Below the pieces are notes generated by a model. That model made no database searches and was not told the origin of the DNA. It saw only the letters and a program-made list of their open reading frames with translations. The position numbers and the translations under genes were made by a program. Below, one piece after another: positions 1 through 10,791 of a stretch of DNA of 64,000 nucleotides. Numbering within the stretch: the first letter of the stretch is position 1; every line of letters begins with the position of its first letter. Source of the stretch: Allacma fusca (lineage: Eukaryota; Arthropoda; Collembola; Symphypleona; Sminthuridae); assembly GCA_947179485.1 (NCBI GenBank), contig OX359248.1, positions 26,049,378-26,113,377 on the forward strand, written 5' to 3'.

Positions 1-2
1 AT

Positions 3-674
3 TCATCTGCTTACGCCACTTCAGCGGATAATGTAACGGGGGCACAACAGCTGCCACCAATAGTGCCCTTTAATCCAGATCCTGTTCCAACAACTGGAGC
101 CATGAGTTCAGGCTGGGACTCAGTGACTTCTGTTGTCCCACCACAACCTTCCACACCGTCACCTTTTACTGGACAGCTTTCGTCTCTTCCAAACCAGTCG
201 GATGCATTCTCATCTACTCCTTCGCTCTTGAGCCCGACAAGTTTGAATCAAAATATAGCGTCGCCACCATCCTTACCCCCTATAGGAACTGCACTAAGTG
301 GAGTGAAACCTGCTGTAGAAGCTGAACCTAAAGGTCCGGTTCCAGAAGATCATAAAGAGTTAGTGGAGGTGCTGGAGAAATTACGCTCGGAGTGCTATAA
401 TGTGGCAGCGTTACCACAGATCAAAAGGAAGTTGGAAGATGTTGCAAGGAAAATGGAAATTTTAAATGAAAAGCTTAGAGAGGGTTCTTTGTCTGCCAGT
501 ACATTGTCCTCACTACATAACATCATTGATGCAATGAAAAATCGAGATTATCAGTTAGCTTTGAGTATTCACACTCAACTAGTGACGGCAGGGAATTTCG
601 CAGAGATATCCAGTTTTTTGCCTTCCGTTAAGGTTCTGATTCAGAGCGCAGCGCAACTCAATGTCTTCCTTTGA
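3..674 (+). CDS. Sec31: Sec31 COPII coat protein, C-terminal part (5' end outside window)
   Basis: Sec31 is the outer-cage subunit of the COPII vesicle coat, which with Sec13 drives budding from ER exit sites. The frame is open back to the window edge, so this is the last exon or part of it; the GTG at 63 is only an internal Val codon. The visible 223 codons hold a Pro/Ser/Thr-rich low-complexity stretch (the usual disordered linker) followed by a helical C-terminal domain of about 110 residues. Recognisable in it are KRKLEDVARKMEILNEKLRE, the SSLHNIIDAMKNRDY helix pair and the SIHTQLV segment, which match the conserved Sec31 C-terminal helical domain. It ends at TGA 672-674. The WD40 and Sec13-binding parts must lie upstream of the window. 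Confidence 0.9.
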   Translation, partial: SSAYATSADNVTGAQQLPPIVPFNPDPVPTTGAMSSGWDSVTSVVPPQPSTPSPFTGQLSSLPNQSDAFSSTPSLLSPTSLNQNIASPPSLPPIGTALSGVKPAVEAEPKGPVPEDHKELVEVLEKLRSECYNVAALPQIKRKLEDVARKMEILNEKLREGSLSASTLSSLHNIIDAMKNRDYQLALSIHTQLVTAGNFAEISSFLPSVKVLIQSAAQLNVFL

Positions 675-1774
675 GGGTCACGGTCGCGGGTTTAGTTGTA
701 GTGCAATTTGTTAATTTATTACAAAATAGTCTAATTATCACCAATTCGGTTGCTTGTTTATTTCCTCCTCTGCTTTTGAACTACTTTAATGCTCGAATCT
801 TTCAAGTGTCTCTGCCTGTACATTGTAGTCATCTAATGAATGTAGATTAGCTTTAAAGGAGCAAACCACAATCAGTTGTGCCAGCTTTAGTTTAGCCTGT
901 TCTTTAATTTATTACTGGGGTTCGTTTAAAGTGTACTTATATCTAATTACTTGTTACAATTTAGTTTAGATTTACGTTTTGCAACGATTATTCCATATAA
1001 TAATAATAGTTATTGTATTCTTTGATGCATATAATGTTGATTGTAGATGAACCTAAAGAGAAACGAGTTTAGATGCATCCGACTAACAAAATCAGTAAAT
1101 ACAAATTGTTTGCTTCATTTTCCACTTATTACACTAGAAAAATCGATCAATAACGAATTAATATTTAAAGTGCTGCATTCAAAAAATTAGAAACTGATGA
1201 TTTACTGTAGCACTTTTGACGATTAAATTAAGTCGTTCAAGGTTTCAACTTTTATCATGTTTTTATTCGTTCCATTCCAGTAGTTGTATCATTGTTCTAC
1301 TTCCCTAAAAAATCATAAGTTTTTGTCTATCTTCTTTAAATAAAATCATCTTGACGTGCTTACTTGGTATCATTAATATTGTGCTTGTATATTGTGTAAG
1401 AATTGAGAGGATATATTGGAAATAAAAATCCGGTTATTATTACAAATTTTCGCATGTCTTTTTTTATTTGACTAGTACTTAAATTGCCCAAAAACTCACG
1501 GTCAAAATATTCTGTAGACCATATAGAAATGACACGTGCCTTCCTAGTTGAATCCACATTTCTAGAACAACACAGAATTTGGTTCCACACATTTTTCAAT
1601 CCGGCTTGCTACTGCGTTAATTATGCTTGGAGTACTTCGAGGAAAGTGCGTTCAATAAAAGCAAAATTATTGCCTCTTATCTTTTACTTTCCCCGGTGTA
1701 TTTGCATACGTATACAATGTAATCGAAGTAAAACTTCAGTATTATTTTGACAGTTTTTGTCTTTTTCGTAGTAG
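675..1774 (+). other. Sec31 3' UTR and downstream spacer
   Basis: AT-rich non-coding sequence. AATAAA poly(A) signals lie at 1339-1344 and 1421-1426, so the Sec31 transcript probably ends near 1.36-1.45 kb. No other gene is visible; the short open frames on both strands have no recognisable protein features. Confidence 0.6.
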
Positions 1775-1925
1775 GTTACAGTCAGGGTTGCGCAATTGAA
1801 AATGCCATGGCATTTTGGGCATTTTCATTTCATGGCATTTTGGGCATCTATGGCACTTTGGGCATATTGGGCATATTCAGCCTAGGGCAGGCATTTTCGG
1901 CATATTCGCACCAATTTTTTAAATA

Positions 1926-3501
1926 CAGTAAAACCTGTATATAGTGGTTTCTCTAGGGAACCTAATATTTAACCGACCACTATGTACAGTAACCACTATA
2001 TAGGGTGCATATCGTCGGTGAAGAGGCAAAATGATCTAGGTGCATGATCGATTAGAATCAAAATGATCTACTTGCAGTTTCACTAAAGGCAAAATGATCT
2101 ACTTGCAGTTTCACTAAAGGCAAAATGATCTACTTGCATTGAATTTTAAAAGCAAAATGATCTAGATGCAGCTTTTCCTAAAAGCAAAATGATCTAGATA
2201 CAAACTATAATAAAAAACAATAGAAATAAACACATTCTAACGCCAGTGTACAAATATGCGAGGTATTAAAAATCTTATATATGCATTCAATTCTGCAATG
2301 CCTCCATTTTTTTCAGTTACATTGAAAAAAAATGTCAATAATGATTTAAAATTTGAAAATTATTAATAATAATAAGATGAATGTTATGATAATTTTGATG
2401 ATCGTAAAATACGATTTGAAGAAACGCCAGGTTGAGAATTATTAAAGGGAAAACCAATTCAATGTGTATTCAATGTGTATTAGATGCAATAAGTAAAATT
2501 AACTTTAGTAATAGCAAACCCTTCCGACAATATTAGCCCACTACAGTTAGCCCTTAAAAGCCACGTGTCCTCTTTGCAGAAGCTATTTTTCTCACACAAA
2601 AAATTTGACCAGCACTTACAATAATTAGATCATTTTGCTTTTATGGAAAATTGTATGTAGATCAGATTGCTTTTAAAGAGGCTTGTACCCAGTTCATTTT
2701 GCCTTTAGGGAAAAAGTTATGTAGTTCATTTTGATTCTAATCGATTATGTACCTAGATCATTTTGCCTCTTCACCGACGATATATTAAATGAATATTTTA
2801 ACGGGTTTAAGAAGACATAATTGAAACGGTCGCATTTTTTTTACAAAATCATTAATTTTTGACCGTTTAAAATTTTTCAACGTGTGGTAGCAAGATATTC
2901 TGTATAACGATAATTCTATATAGTAATTCTAAATATTGTTTTTGAATACTATGTGAAATAGCTACCAACTATCGTAAAATTACTTTATTATTGACGCCGG
3001 CAGATTCTCCGCAAATATAATTTAAACAAATATAATGTTTCTTCTTCCAAGATTCAATCCAACCATTGCTTGCTGGCTATCCTGCCTACCACTTTCACTT
3101 TGAGATTTTCCAATTATTCTAATATTCTCTATTTTTTTTGGAAATCAAAGTGTTTTTGAACTGTGCGTGGTATGGAGGTATGGTACCGGGAATATGCTTT
3201 ATTTAAGAAACCGTAATCTAAAATAATCTTAGAAATCTATAGAAATTATGAGCGACGATTCCGTGTGCACATGGTTTTTAATGCTGACCACTATATTCAG
3301 AGTTCGGAGCATGAATTTCGTAATGAATGGACATAAGCCCGGGTCCATTATCGACAGGGGACCACCATAGAGAAAACCACTGTATACAGGGTTAGGTTGA
3401 CGTAATGATAAAACATAGGGCGCATGACGGGGACACATGATACTGGCCACTGTGAACAGGAGACCACTGTATAAGGTGGTCACTATATACAGGTTTTACT
3501 G
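1926..3501. mobile_element. pogo/Tigger-like TIR element nested in the hAT element
   Basis: The inverted repeats CAGTAAAACCTGTATATAGT and the complementary end (to 3501) are flanked by TA on both sides (1924-1925, 3502-3503), the target duplication of Tc1/mariner/pogo elements. Several internal CCACTATATA/TATAGTGG motifs lie near both ends. The same family occurs again at 45433-46166, where a relic of a CENP-B/pogo-type helix-turn-helix is readable. This copy was itself the target of another inverted-repeat element (2009-2783). Confidence 0.8.
2009..2783. repeat. Inverted-repeat element with subterminal GCAAAATGATCTA array
   Basis: A 25-bp perfect inverted repeat (ATATCGTCGGTGAAGAGGCA...) bounds this 775-bp block. 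Inside the left end, from about 2050 to 2175, a unit of roughly 31 bp containing GCAAAATGATCTACTTGCAG is repeated four to five times. Inside the right end (about 2630-2770) the same motif recurs in inverse orientation as TAGATCATTTTGC. There is no coding capacity. The superfamily is not clear because no target duplication could be recognised. A degenerate relative lies in a P450 intron at 42964-43276. Confidence 0.65.
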
Positions 3502-4457
3502 TATATGGCTTTTAGCCACCTGCTAATTTAGCAAAATAAGTCACAAAACAGTATGTTACAAATAATTTTAATATTCAACTGGATTGCCTGATAAAATTAT
3601 AGAAACAAAATATTTCCAAGAAGGTTAACAAATTATTATTATTTATGGAAAAATAATAATTCTATTTTCCTTATTTTATTGTAAAAATTCGCTTGTACAC
3701 CGTGTCTGGAATTATTTAGATTTCAAGAACAAACATATATACGGGCAAAGATGCAACACAAAAAGATAAAATAGTTATTAAAAGATTAAAAATATCTTTG
3801 TTTGTGAGTTTCAAAACTCGTCGGCATCTAAATGTATTTATTGTTACATTTTGGACTCCTAGAATTATTACACTGGTTTACTATGGTTAATTAAATGCAA
3901 TTTTCAAAGTCGACACAAAATTTTCTACGGAGGTTTTGACATATATTATAACAGTCGCATCTTATGTATCTAATGAAAGTGTCTATACTTTACAAGCCAT
4001 TATCAAAATACTGAATTTATGCTGGCGCTGTGCAAATTGTTCTTTCCAAATCCAAAAGTTTTTAACAATGTACAGCGTTGAATGTTTGCAAATCCGTTGG
4101 GGCTTAAATTTTTTTAAGGATTATTGAAATAACCACTGGCCATAAGTAACGAATTAGACTAATTAAATTCTTTTTTTTAAATCAAGTACTTCTAACATTT
4201 TCTAAAACTGGATGGGTTTGATTGTGCTATGAAAAACTCACTTATATTCGTTAAAGGAGCAATAATGGTCATATTGTATGTTTCTGTAAAAATGCCCAAT
4301 ATGCCCAAAATGCCTGCCGAAAATGCCCAAAATGCCGGTCATTTTCAGAGTAAGGCATTTTCAGGGCATTTTCGGCGTTTTGTGCATTTTCAGGGCATTT
4401 TCAGGAGGCCAGGCATAAAACCTAGGGCATTTTCATTTGTGCAACCCTGGTTACAGT

Positions 4458-5358
4458 TGCCACCAGGTATCATCTCCGCGAGCTCATCTAATCTGATGAA
4501 TTTGATTAGCACGAGGCATGCACAGAAAAAGGATGTAAAATTTTGTTTGAGAATAAACAGCAACAATTCAAAGCGTAGCCTTTTAAAATTATTTCCCTAT
4601 TATTATATGATTTAGCCAATGTATGAAAAACTCGATATAAATCCATTTTAATTTATGGGAATTTTATGAGGAATTTTATGGGATTTGCCGAATTAAATCC
4701 GGTTTGCCTCCGAGATGTGGACAACTAGGAAATAAGTTTGGTAGAAATTCGGCCTCGTGTTTGAAAGTGAGAAATAAAAGAGGAATTTCTGAATTTGCTA
4801 TTAATTAAATTCCAAATACCTGACTAGCAGAAATTTTCAAGGGAATCCAATCAATTTCATCACCAGAAGTCAAATATTACGGACGGAGGTGTCAAAGTTG
4901 TGACGCGAGGTGTTAATAATGTGAAACGTATTTTATGATGATTAATTTTTAAATGAATTGACCTGACAACGTATTTTTCGCACCTTGGGACACAATTTTT
5001 GTCTGGGGCTATTTAATAATATCTCAACGATTTTTGTATGAAATTTTCTGCAACAGTGAATCGAATATTGTTAGTACTTTTCCCAACCTTGATCACATTT
5101 TTTTACCTGACCTACCGATAATTGGCAAATGGGTAGGGCCAATATAGCAGTAGATAATTTTAATTTAAAATATAGCGTCAAAAATTACTTTTTGAATGAT
5201 AAATCTGGTGTGATTAATTTAGAAGTCCTTGAAAAACATTCGATAATGTAATAATAATTATTATTATTCTTTCTTAAATGCAAAGAAGTACCCTGTAATT
5301 TTGTAGTTGTGGCGTCAGTGATCAAGGGAACCCTCTTCGATGTTCAACATAACTGCAA
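4458..5358. other. Intergenic, nothing recognised
   Basis: AT-rich sequence without supported genes. It leads into the truncated LINE that begins to be readable at about 5359. Confidence 0.5.
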
Positions 5359-6290
5359 TTGTGGCTTAATAACCTATTCATATGGATGTCAGATAATGCG
5401 TTGACTATAAGTACGGATAAGACAATGTACATTATTTTTCATAAGTCTAACTCCTCAATTGTCACCGAAAAGACTAAGCTTTGTGTTAATGGTGTCGATG
5501 TTGATAGAGCTTGGTCATTTAAATATTTTGGTGTAATTATTGACAAGTTAAACTTTAAGGAGCATTGCGATTACGTTACAAAAAGGGTGACTAAGACCAT
5601 GGGAGCTATCGTTCGAGCTCGTAGGTACTTTAATGATTGTACTTTGAGAATAGTGATCAACTCATTTGTGCTCTCCCATATTGACTACTGTATTTTAATT
5701 TGGTCATCAGTGTGTAACTCTAAGCTTGATTTACTACAGTACAAACTTGACAAGTTCCTACTCGAACACTACAAAATCAAAATCTTCATTTCCACTCGCG
5801 TCTATCTATGAGAAATATAATGTACTTAATGTGTCTGAACGTATATATTTTTACAGTAATAAGTTTACATTTCTACTTGCTCACTATGGGCATTGTGTTG
5901 ATTACATTAATGGTGTGTTTGTTGCTAGGTATGCTCTCTCAAGCCTTCGCTCGTCTGGTAGCATTGTGCTTTGGCATCCTGTTGCTAAATGTAGCATTAT
6001 CAAAAAAACAATGTGATGTATGCATGCGTAAATCTGTGGAACTCTCTTCCTTGTGTGCTGCGCTCACATTTGTGTCTTTTCAGTATTTTTCAGCGAATGT
6101 TAACTGATATCTTAGCTAAGCGCAAAGATATAATGATGTAATATTGAATTATTGTTGATGACCTGGCCTGTGCTTTGATGGTTTGTAATATTGTCATGAT
6201 AATCCAGTGTCGGGGATGAAAATCAATATTTGTATATTGATACTTTTTGACACTTATAATAAAGACCAATAATAATAATAATAACTTAAT
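5359..6290 (+). pseudogene. Truncated, frame-broken non-LTR retrotransposon (LINE) reverse transcriptase 3' end
   Basis: The frame from 5359 reads like the region after the RT catalytic core of Jockey/I/CR1-type LINEs: an N-A-L-T-I-S-T-D-K-T segment, then WSFKYFGVIIDKLNFKEHC (the common 'kYLGv.iD..L.F..H' block), then SHIDYCILIWSS. A frame change near 5770-5800 moves the reading to the frame of 5726-6016. Another change near 6010 leads to a L-W-N-S-L-P motif, the usual LINE ORF2 terminus. The element ends with AATAAA and an (AAT)n tail at about 6258-6290, typical of some LINE 3' ends. The 5' end, including the catalytic YxDD region, is absent, so the copy is dead. Confidence 0.75.
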
Positions 6291-6485
6291 GGTACATAAT
6301 AATATGTAGTTACAGCGGAGTTGGAGATACAATTCCAGTCTGAATTGACAATGTGTCATAGTGACAGACTTAATTGGCCTGTCGGAAGAATAACTCAGGA
6401 GTGCTAACCGTGCTTTAATAATATTAGTACATATGAGGGAGTTATGTAAACAAACCAAAGATGGCCCCCGCCCAACTTCCAAACG

Positions 6486-7165
6486 TTAACCTAAACCCAG
6501 GCTGTCTTTAGAGGCCCGGTTACCTTCATGAGCCGGCCATCTCTACTAAACATATGTAAGTGTAAAATGCAAAATAGCCATACATGTTTTTTAATATTTA
6601 ATTTTATTCCAGAATAATTAAAGTAGCATAATTCTGATTCAGATGAATCGTCCAGATTGTCAGTAGAGCAAATAACACCTTCGAAATTCTCGATGGTAAA
6701 ACTTACTGAGCTTTTTATTTTGCTTTTCCAAATACGAATTCTTTTAGGATAGACTTTAAAATGTCCAGCAGTTGCTTCGCCGGATTTTTCTTATTAAAAT
6801 TTAACTGCATCTAGTTAGAACTTCAAATCAAATGACGTTCGCAATTTGATTACTTTAATGAACCCTAAATAATAATTTACACACATTTAATGCTAAAGAG
6901 TGGCTATGAATTTCATGCTGAACAATCGAAATTATTCCGAAACTGCAGGTGTTGGTTTTGTTTTCAATATTCAACAATAGATTCATGTGTGGAATTATTT
7001 AGACTGTATGTATAGAAAAAAACTATTGTATAAAAAATCAGGCCATTTTTGGGGGCCCGGCTATCTTTAGAGGCCGGTTTTCTCTATGTATGGGGTTAAA
7101 CCCAGGTCATGTTTAGGGTCCCAGCCACCTTTGGAGTCCCGGTCCCGGCCATGTTTAGGGTTTTT
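6486..7165. repeat. Repetitive block with GGCCCGG/CTTTAGAGG motifs at both ends
   Basis: The strings TAAACCCAGG and TCTTTAGAGGCC recur near 6490-6540 and 7040-7165, in the same orientation, with several GC-rich CCCGG or CCGGCC words in an otherwise AT-rich stretch. This looks like the two ends of an old repeat, but no clean terminal repeats or target duplication were found. The space between is plain AT-rich sequence. Confidence 0.35.
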
Positions 7166-8126
7166 ACGGTAAATCTGTTTTCTCACAGTGCCCCAACTGT
7201 AATTCAATCCAATATTTAATCATCATAATACAGTATAACCCCGGTACAGTTGTATCATCCTAACACGGGTAAAGATTATCTCAACAATTATTTACTGCAA
7301 TTAAAGCTATTATGACGATTTCTTTGACTTTTTATGGCAAAAGGGGAGTCCTGAGAGGAACTTTTTACGACTGTTAACAGTCAAACTCACAATCAGGAAA
7401 GGTTGTTTATTATCAGCATAGTGGGATTTAGAAAATGCTGAAACTCTAAAAAATGAAGTAAAGTGCATAAATGATTTCAGACACACATTAAACAATTTAA
7501 TAACATTTTGTTTCCATCAAGATCTGGTCGTCTCCATGGTACGCGGGGATTGCATTTGTGCAAATCGCTATTGTTGTTGTATTTGGGATATCATGTTGCT
7601 GTTAAAACCGATGGGATTCAGTGACAATTATTTCAGCTGTAACCAAGTTTTAAACCGAACTGGATATAGCCTAACTGCACATAGAAATATTTGCATTCAT
7701 CATTTTTTGTATTGCCTATTTGTATCGTACAGCGGTATACATAGCTACATGAAATTAAATGAAAATTCGTTAAAATTTAGTAAAACTTGAAAAGGCAGAT
7801 TAATAATATTTTCATTGTTCAAGTAAAAGTTTTCTTTTTCTGCATGACTACCTTGCCAAAATAGTTGCTAATCTACTTAAATATTACTCGTCGGGCTGTT
7901 CAATTACCTTCGTAGCGTGTTTGGGCTACCCTGTTGAAACTACTCCTAAAAGTCTGGTAAGAAATTGCTACAAAATGTGGGGGGTATGTTACATTGTATA
8001 TCTTCTCCATCATTGATTCATATTTGCTATGGAGAGAGAAACATTCTGTTCTAAATGAAAACATTATTTTCCTACTTAATGCATAACATGTTATGACAAT
8101 CTGCGTTGCTATTTTACACATGATTA
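7166..8126. other. Intergenic, nothing recognised
   Basis: No supported gene, RNA or repeat. The short open frames here lack protein-like features. Confidence 0.45.
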
Positions 8127-9500
8127 AGGGGGTTTCACAATGAAACTGATTTTTACGGCTACGGAAATAGGAATCTCTACACCAATAAACACTTTACCCC
8201 AATAAATTTATTTTATTTAATTATCTCCAATGTTAACAGCATCTTAATGGGCATTCACAATGAAACTCTTTTTTATGGCTACGGATAGACGAAACTCGAG
8301 CTACGGCTGACAGTGTCCGTAGCCACCTGCACCAATTTTGTGGGGTACAGTACGACCTCTTAGGTTTATTTTGTGCCTCCGTAAAATTCAACCGTGTGGA
8401 GAATGCGAGTCACCAGAAAATTAACATTGCACGGAATAGTATTTGTCCAAAAAATAACATTACGTTAGATAGGACATTATTTCCGTACCGTAGCAAAAGT
8501 TTAAACGTTCGGATGTCGTTTTAACTTCGTTTTCGTAGTTGTTTCAGTTACCGGCTATGATGTTTTACGGCTACGGAGGGGTTCTTAAAAGAACGATCTG
8601 TACATACAGACCAACATTGCCATGTAGTTAGTATTTTTCCTTACGGAAACGTCATGCCCCTTTACGTATACGGAGGCGACGTTGGCTACAGACAGACACT
8701 GTCAGTCGTAGCTCGAGTTCATGTATCCGTAGCCGTAAAAAAATAGTTTCATTGTGAATGCTCCTTAATAATAATAATAATTTGAAAATGTTAATGTTGT
8801 CCTACAGTCGATTGTGTTTCTTCCCCTTACAATTAGCTTACATGTCGTAACCTCGTAACGTTTAAAAAAAACTTACTCTCCACCGAATTTTGTAGGAAAT
8901 GTTTTACCAGGTTTTCTAAAATTGATTCTAACCTGCTGGCTCCAAAATTATGGATACCGTGCTGAAGAAAGTGTCTCAGAGTCAGTATATGTACATATTT
9001 CGAAAAATATGTAGTTCTCAAATAATTTTTGAAACCTTAAAATTCAAAAAAAATAGAGGAACTACGAGCAAAACCCGCGATATGACTGTAGTCAATATTT
9101 TTGACAAGCACCAAAAGAGATCTATGTTAGTAAATATTATACATATGTACACATGTGGTGGGGAAAAGTACATCCACTCAGGTTTGCACCCTTGCGTCCT
9201 TAAAAACCAGTAACCTTGTGCAGAACGGGAGTCATCCGAAAATTAACATTTCGCGGAATAGTAGCTTTTCCTAAAATAACATTGCGTTAGACGGGACATA
9301 TTTTCGTAGCGTAACAACAGTTGAAACGTCCGTAAATCGTTACTTACTAAGCCGTTACCGTACTTCGTTTCTGTAGCGTTTTTAGCTACGGACAGTGGGG
9401 TTTTATGCTGACCCAATTTGAACGGTCTTTACGTCAACGGATAAACATCAAGGTAACATTTTTCTTACAGAAACTCCTATGTGAAAATCCCCTATCGGAA
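8127..9500. repeat. Older diverged copy of the 8249 MITE family, interrupted by it
   Basis: At 8127-8165 there is a second terminal-type sequence (GGTTTCACAATGAAACTGAT, then TTTTTACGGCTACGG) closely resembling the left end of the complete MITE at 8249. At about 9205-9480 a second copy of that MITE's interior is found (GAAAATTAACATTTCGCGGA, then ACATTGCGTTAGACGGGACA), without a clear right terminus. The simplest reading is a diverged relative that was invaded by the complete element and then lost its right end. Confidence 0.5.
8249..8764. mobile_element. 516-bp MITE with long terminal inverted repeats
   Basis: The inverted repeats start GGGCATTCACAATGAAAC and extend imperfectly for about 85 bp, through the TACGGA/TCCGTA motifs and a CTCGAG-centred segment to GACAGTGTC. 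TTAAT flanks both ends (8244-8248, 8765-8769). The element has no coding capacity. The G-rich start and the size fit PIF/Harbinger-like MITEs, but the flanking repeat is not the canonical three bases, so the superfamily is left open. Confidence 0.75.
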
Positions 9501-10190
9501 GCTGATTTCCAAGTAGGCGACAGAAAACGCCAAGGTACAATGGGCTCGTATTATCAAAATTAATATTGGAATCTTAATCTTTGATATCGTCCCAAAAATG
9601 GTTCCACCTATACCCGAAATATTTTTTTATTAAGTTATTTGTCAAAAATAGCAAAATTCTTTGAAAAATGGATGAACTACAAAATATGTATACATCTAAC
9701 ACTACCAGTTCTAAACGCCTTAAGTCTGATAATACTTAATGCGAAAGACTATTTTAAATTATACAATGAGTGTGTTCATGTATAAGCAAGTGAATATGCC
9801 TTTCCTATATAAACATACAACGCTTTTCACAAGTGGTTATAGTAGTAAAAAACCATTCTTATAGGGAACTGTTTAAATGCAATAATTGAATAATTACGCT
9901 ATGGTTGCATTGTTTATAATTATATCATACTGCATAATAATTTATACAATCATTGCAAAAATTGATCATGCAATTTCATGACATTAGACCCCAATATTAA
10001 AAGCATATATCCTGTGGGCATTCCACAGCTTAAAAGTTTGAAGGAAAGCTATTAACAGTAGCCACAACCTCATATGCTGTAGATATCAACAGGCAGGATA
10101 AATGCACATTTTGCAAACAGATTGGTCAGTATATTAAACCGTGTAGCATCATACTGCTTTTTACTGCATGTACAACACATAGGACACGTA
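9501..10190. other. Intergenic, nothing recognised
   Basis: AT-rich sequence. From about 10190 onward it becomes alignable to 17150 onward, marking the upstream edge of the tandem gene duplication. Confidence 0.45.
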
Positions 10191-10513
10191 CAAAATCCTA
10201 TAAATAGTTCATAGCCAGGCAGATTTTTTCTCTTAAATTCCAGTTTGAAAGTTCTCGGTTCATTCGTTCGTTATTCACAGCAACCCATTAGCGAACGAAA
10301 GACTTACTATAAGTCCGCGAAAGCCAAGGTTTTATCAACAACTAAGAGTAGTCTAATCTGAATTTCGTTTTGCTAACGTTTTGATGGCTAAAGGAAGTTA
10401 TGTATTGCCAAAGTCCAAAGTACTTATGAGAGCGAGAATTTTTTTTTGGCAATGACCTTCGTTCACATCCATGACTTTTGAGTTACACTGTTACACAGAC
10501 CCTGTTACTTGTG

Positions 10514-10789
10514 TATATAGGAATCGCAAGCTTCAAACTTGAGCAGTCTGACGGTGCAGCTGAAATTGTGCGAACAGAAGAGTAAGTGCAGCGTATTCAT
10601 AGCAGTTGTAACGAGACTCTGTCCTGACTCTCCTTATACAGAAGCGGCTTAAGCTTATTATCTCAGAAATCCTGTACCTCAGCATCCTGAAGTGAGAATT
10701 TTAAATTGCTGATTTTATCATGATTTAAATGAAATTTCATTTGTTCTAATAAATTATTGTAAGTAATGTAAATATTTAAATTGTTGTAG
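10514..10789 (+). promoter_or_regulatory. Core promoter, 5' UTR exon and 5' UTR intron of GTPase-MACPF gene 1
   Basis: A TATATA element lies at 10514-10519. About 30 bp downstream is an initiator-like GAGCAGTCTG (10541-10550). A non-coding first exon (no ATG) then runs to 10581 and is followed by a strong donor GTAAGT at 10582. The intron ends with TAG at 10787-10789, two bases before the ATG. The corresponding segment upstream of gene 2 (17510-17765) keeps the GAGCAGTC word, the donor and the acceptor, which supports this as a real transcribed leader. The TATA box itself is not preserved in gene 2. Confidence 0.6.
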
Positions 10790-10791
10790 AA

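Larger units (their letters stand above)
1783..4449. mobile_element. hAT-type non-autonomous element, 2.67 kb, with nested insertions
   Basis: The terminal inverted repeats begin CAGGGTTGCGCAATTGAAAA and end in the inverted equivalent ...TTTTCATTTGTGCAACCCTG. The element is flanked by a perfect 8-bp target duplication, GTTACAGT (1775-1782 and 4450-4457), which is diagnostic of the hAT superfamily. Subterminal regions (1800-1910 and 4280-4440) are packed with GGGCATTTT-type motifs in opposite orientation at the two ends, as expected for transposase-binding sites. No transposase reading frame is present. A pogo-like element (1926-3501) has inserted into it. Confidence 0.9.

Noticed and set aside
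4229..4615. Open frame of 128 codons as a gene
   Set aside because: Most of it is the subterminal repeat array of the hAT element and it crosses the element boundary.
5359..6140. Functional reverse transcriptase
   Set aside because: The 5' part with the catalytic motif is missing and at least two frame changes break the rest.
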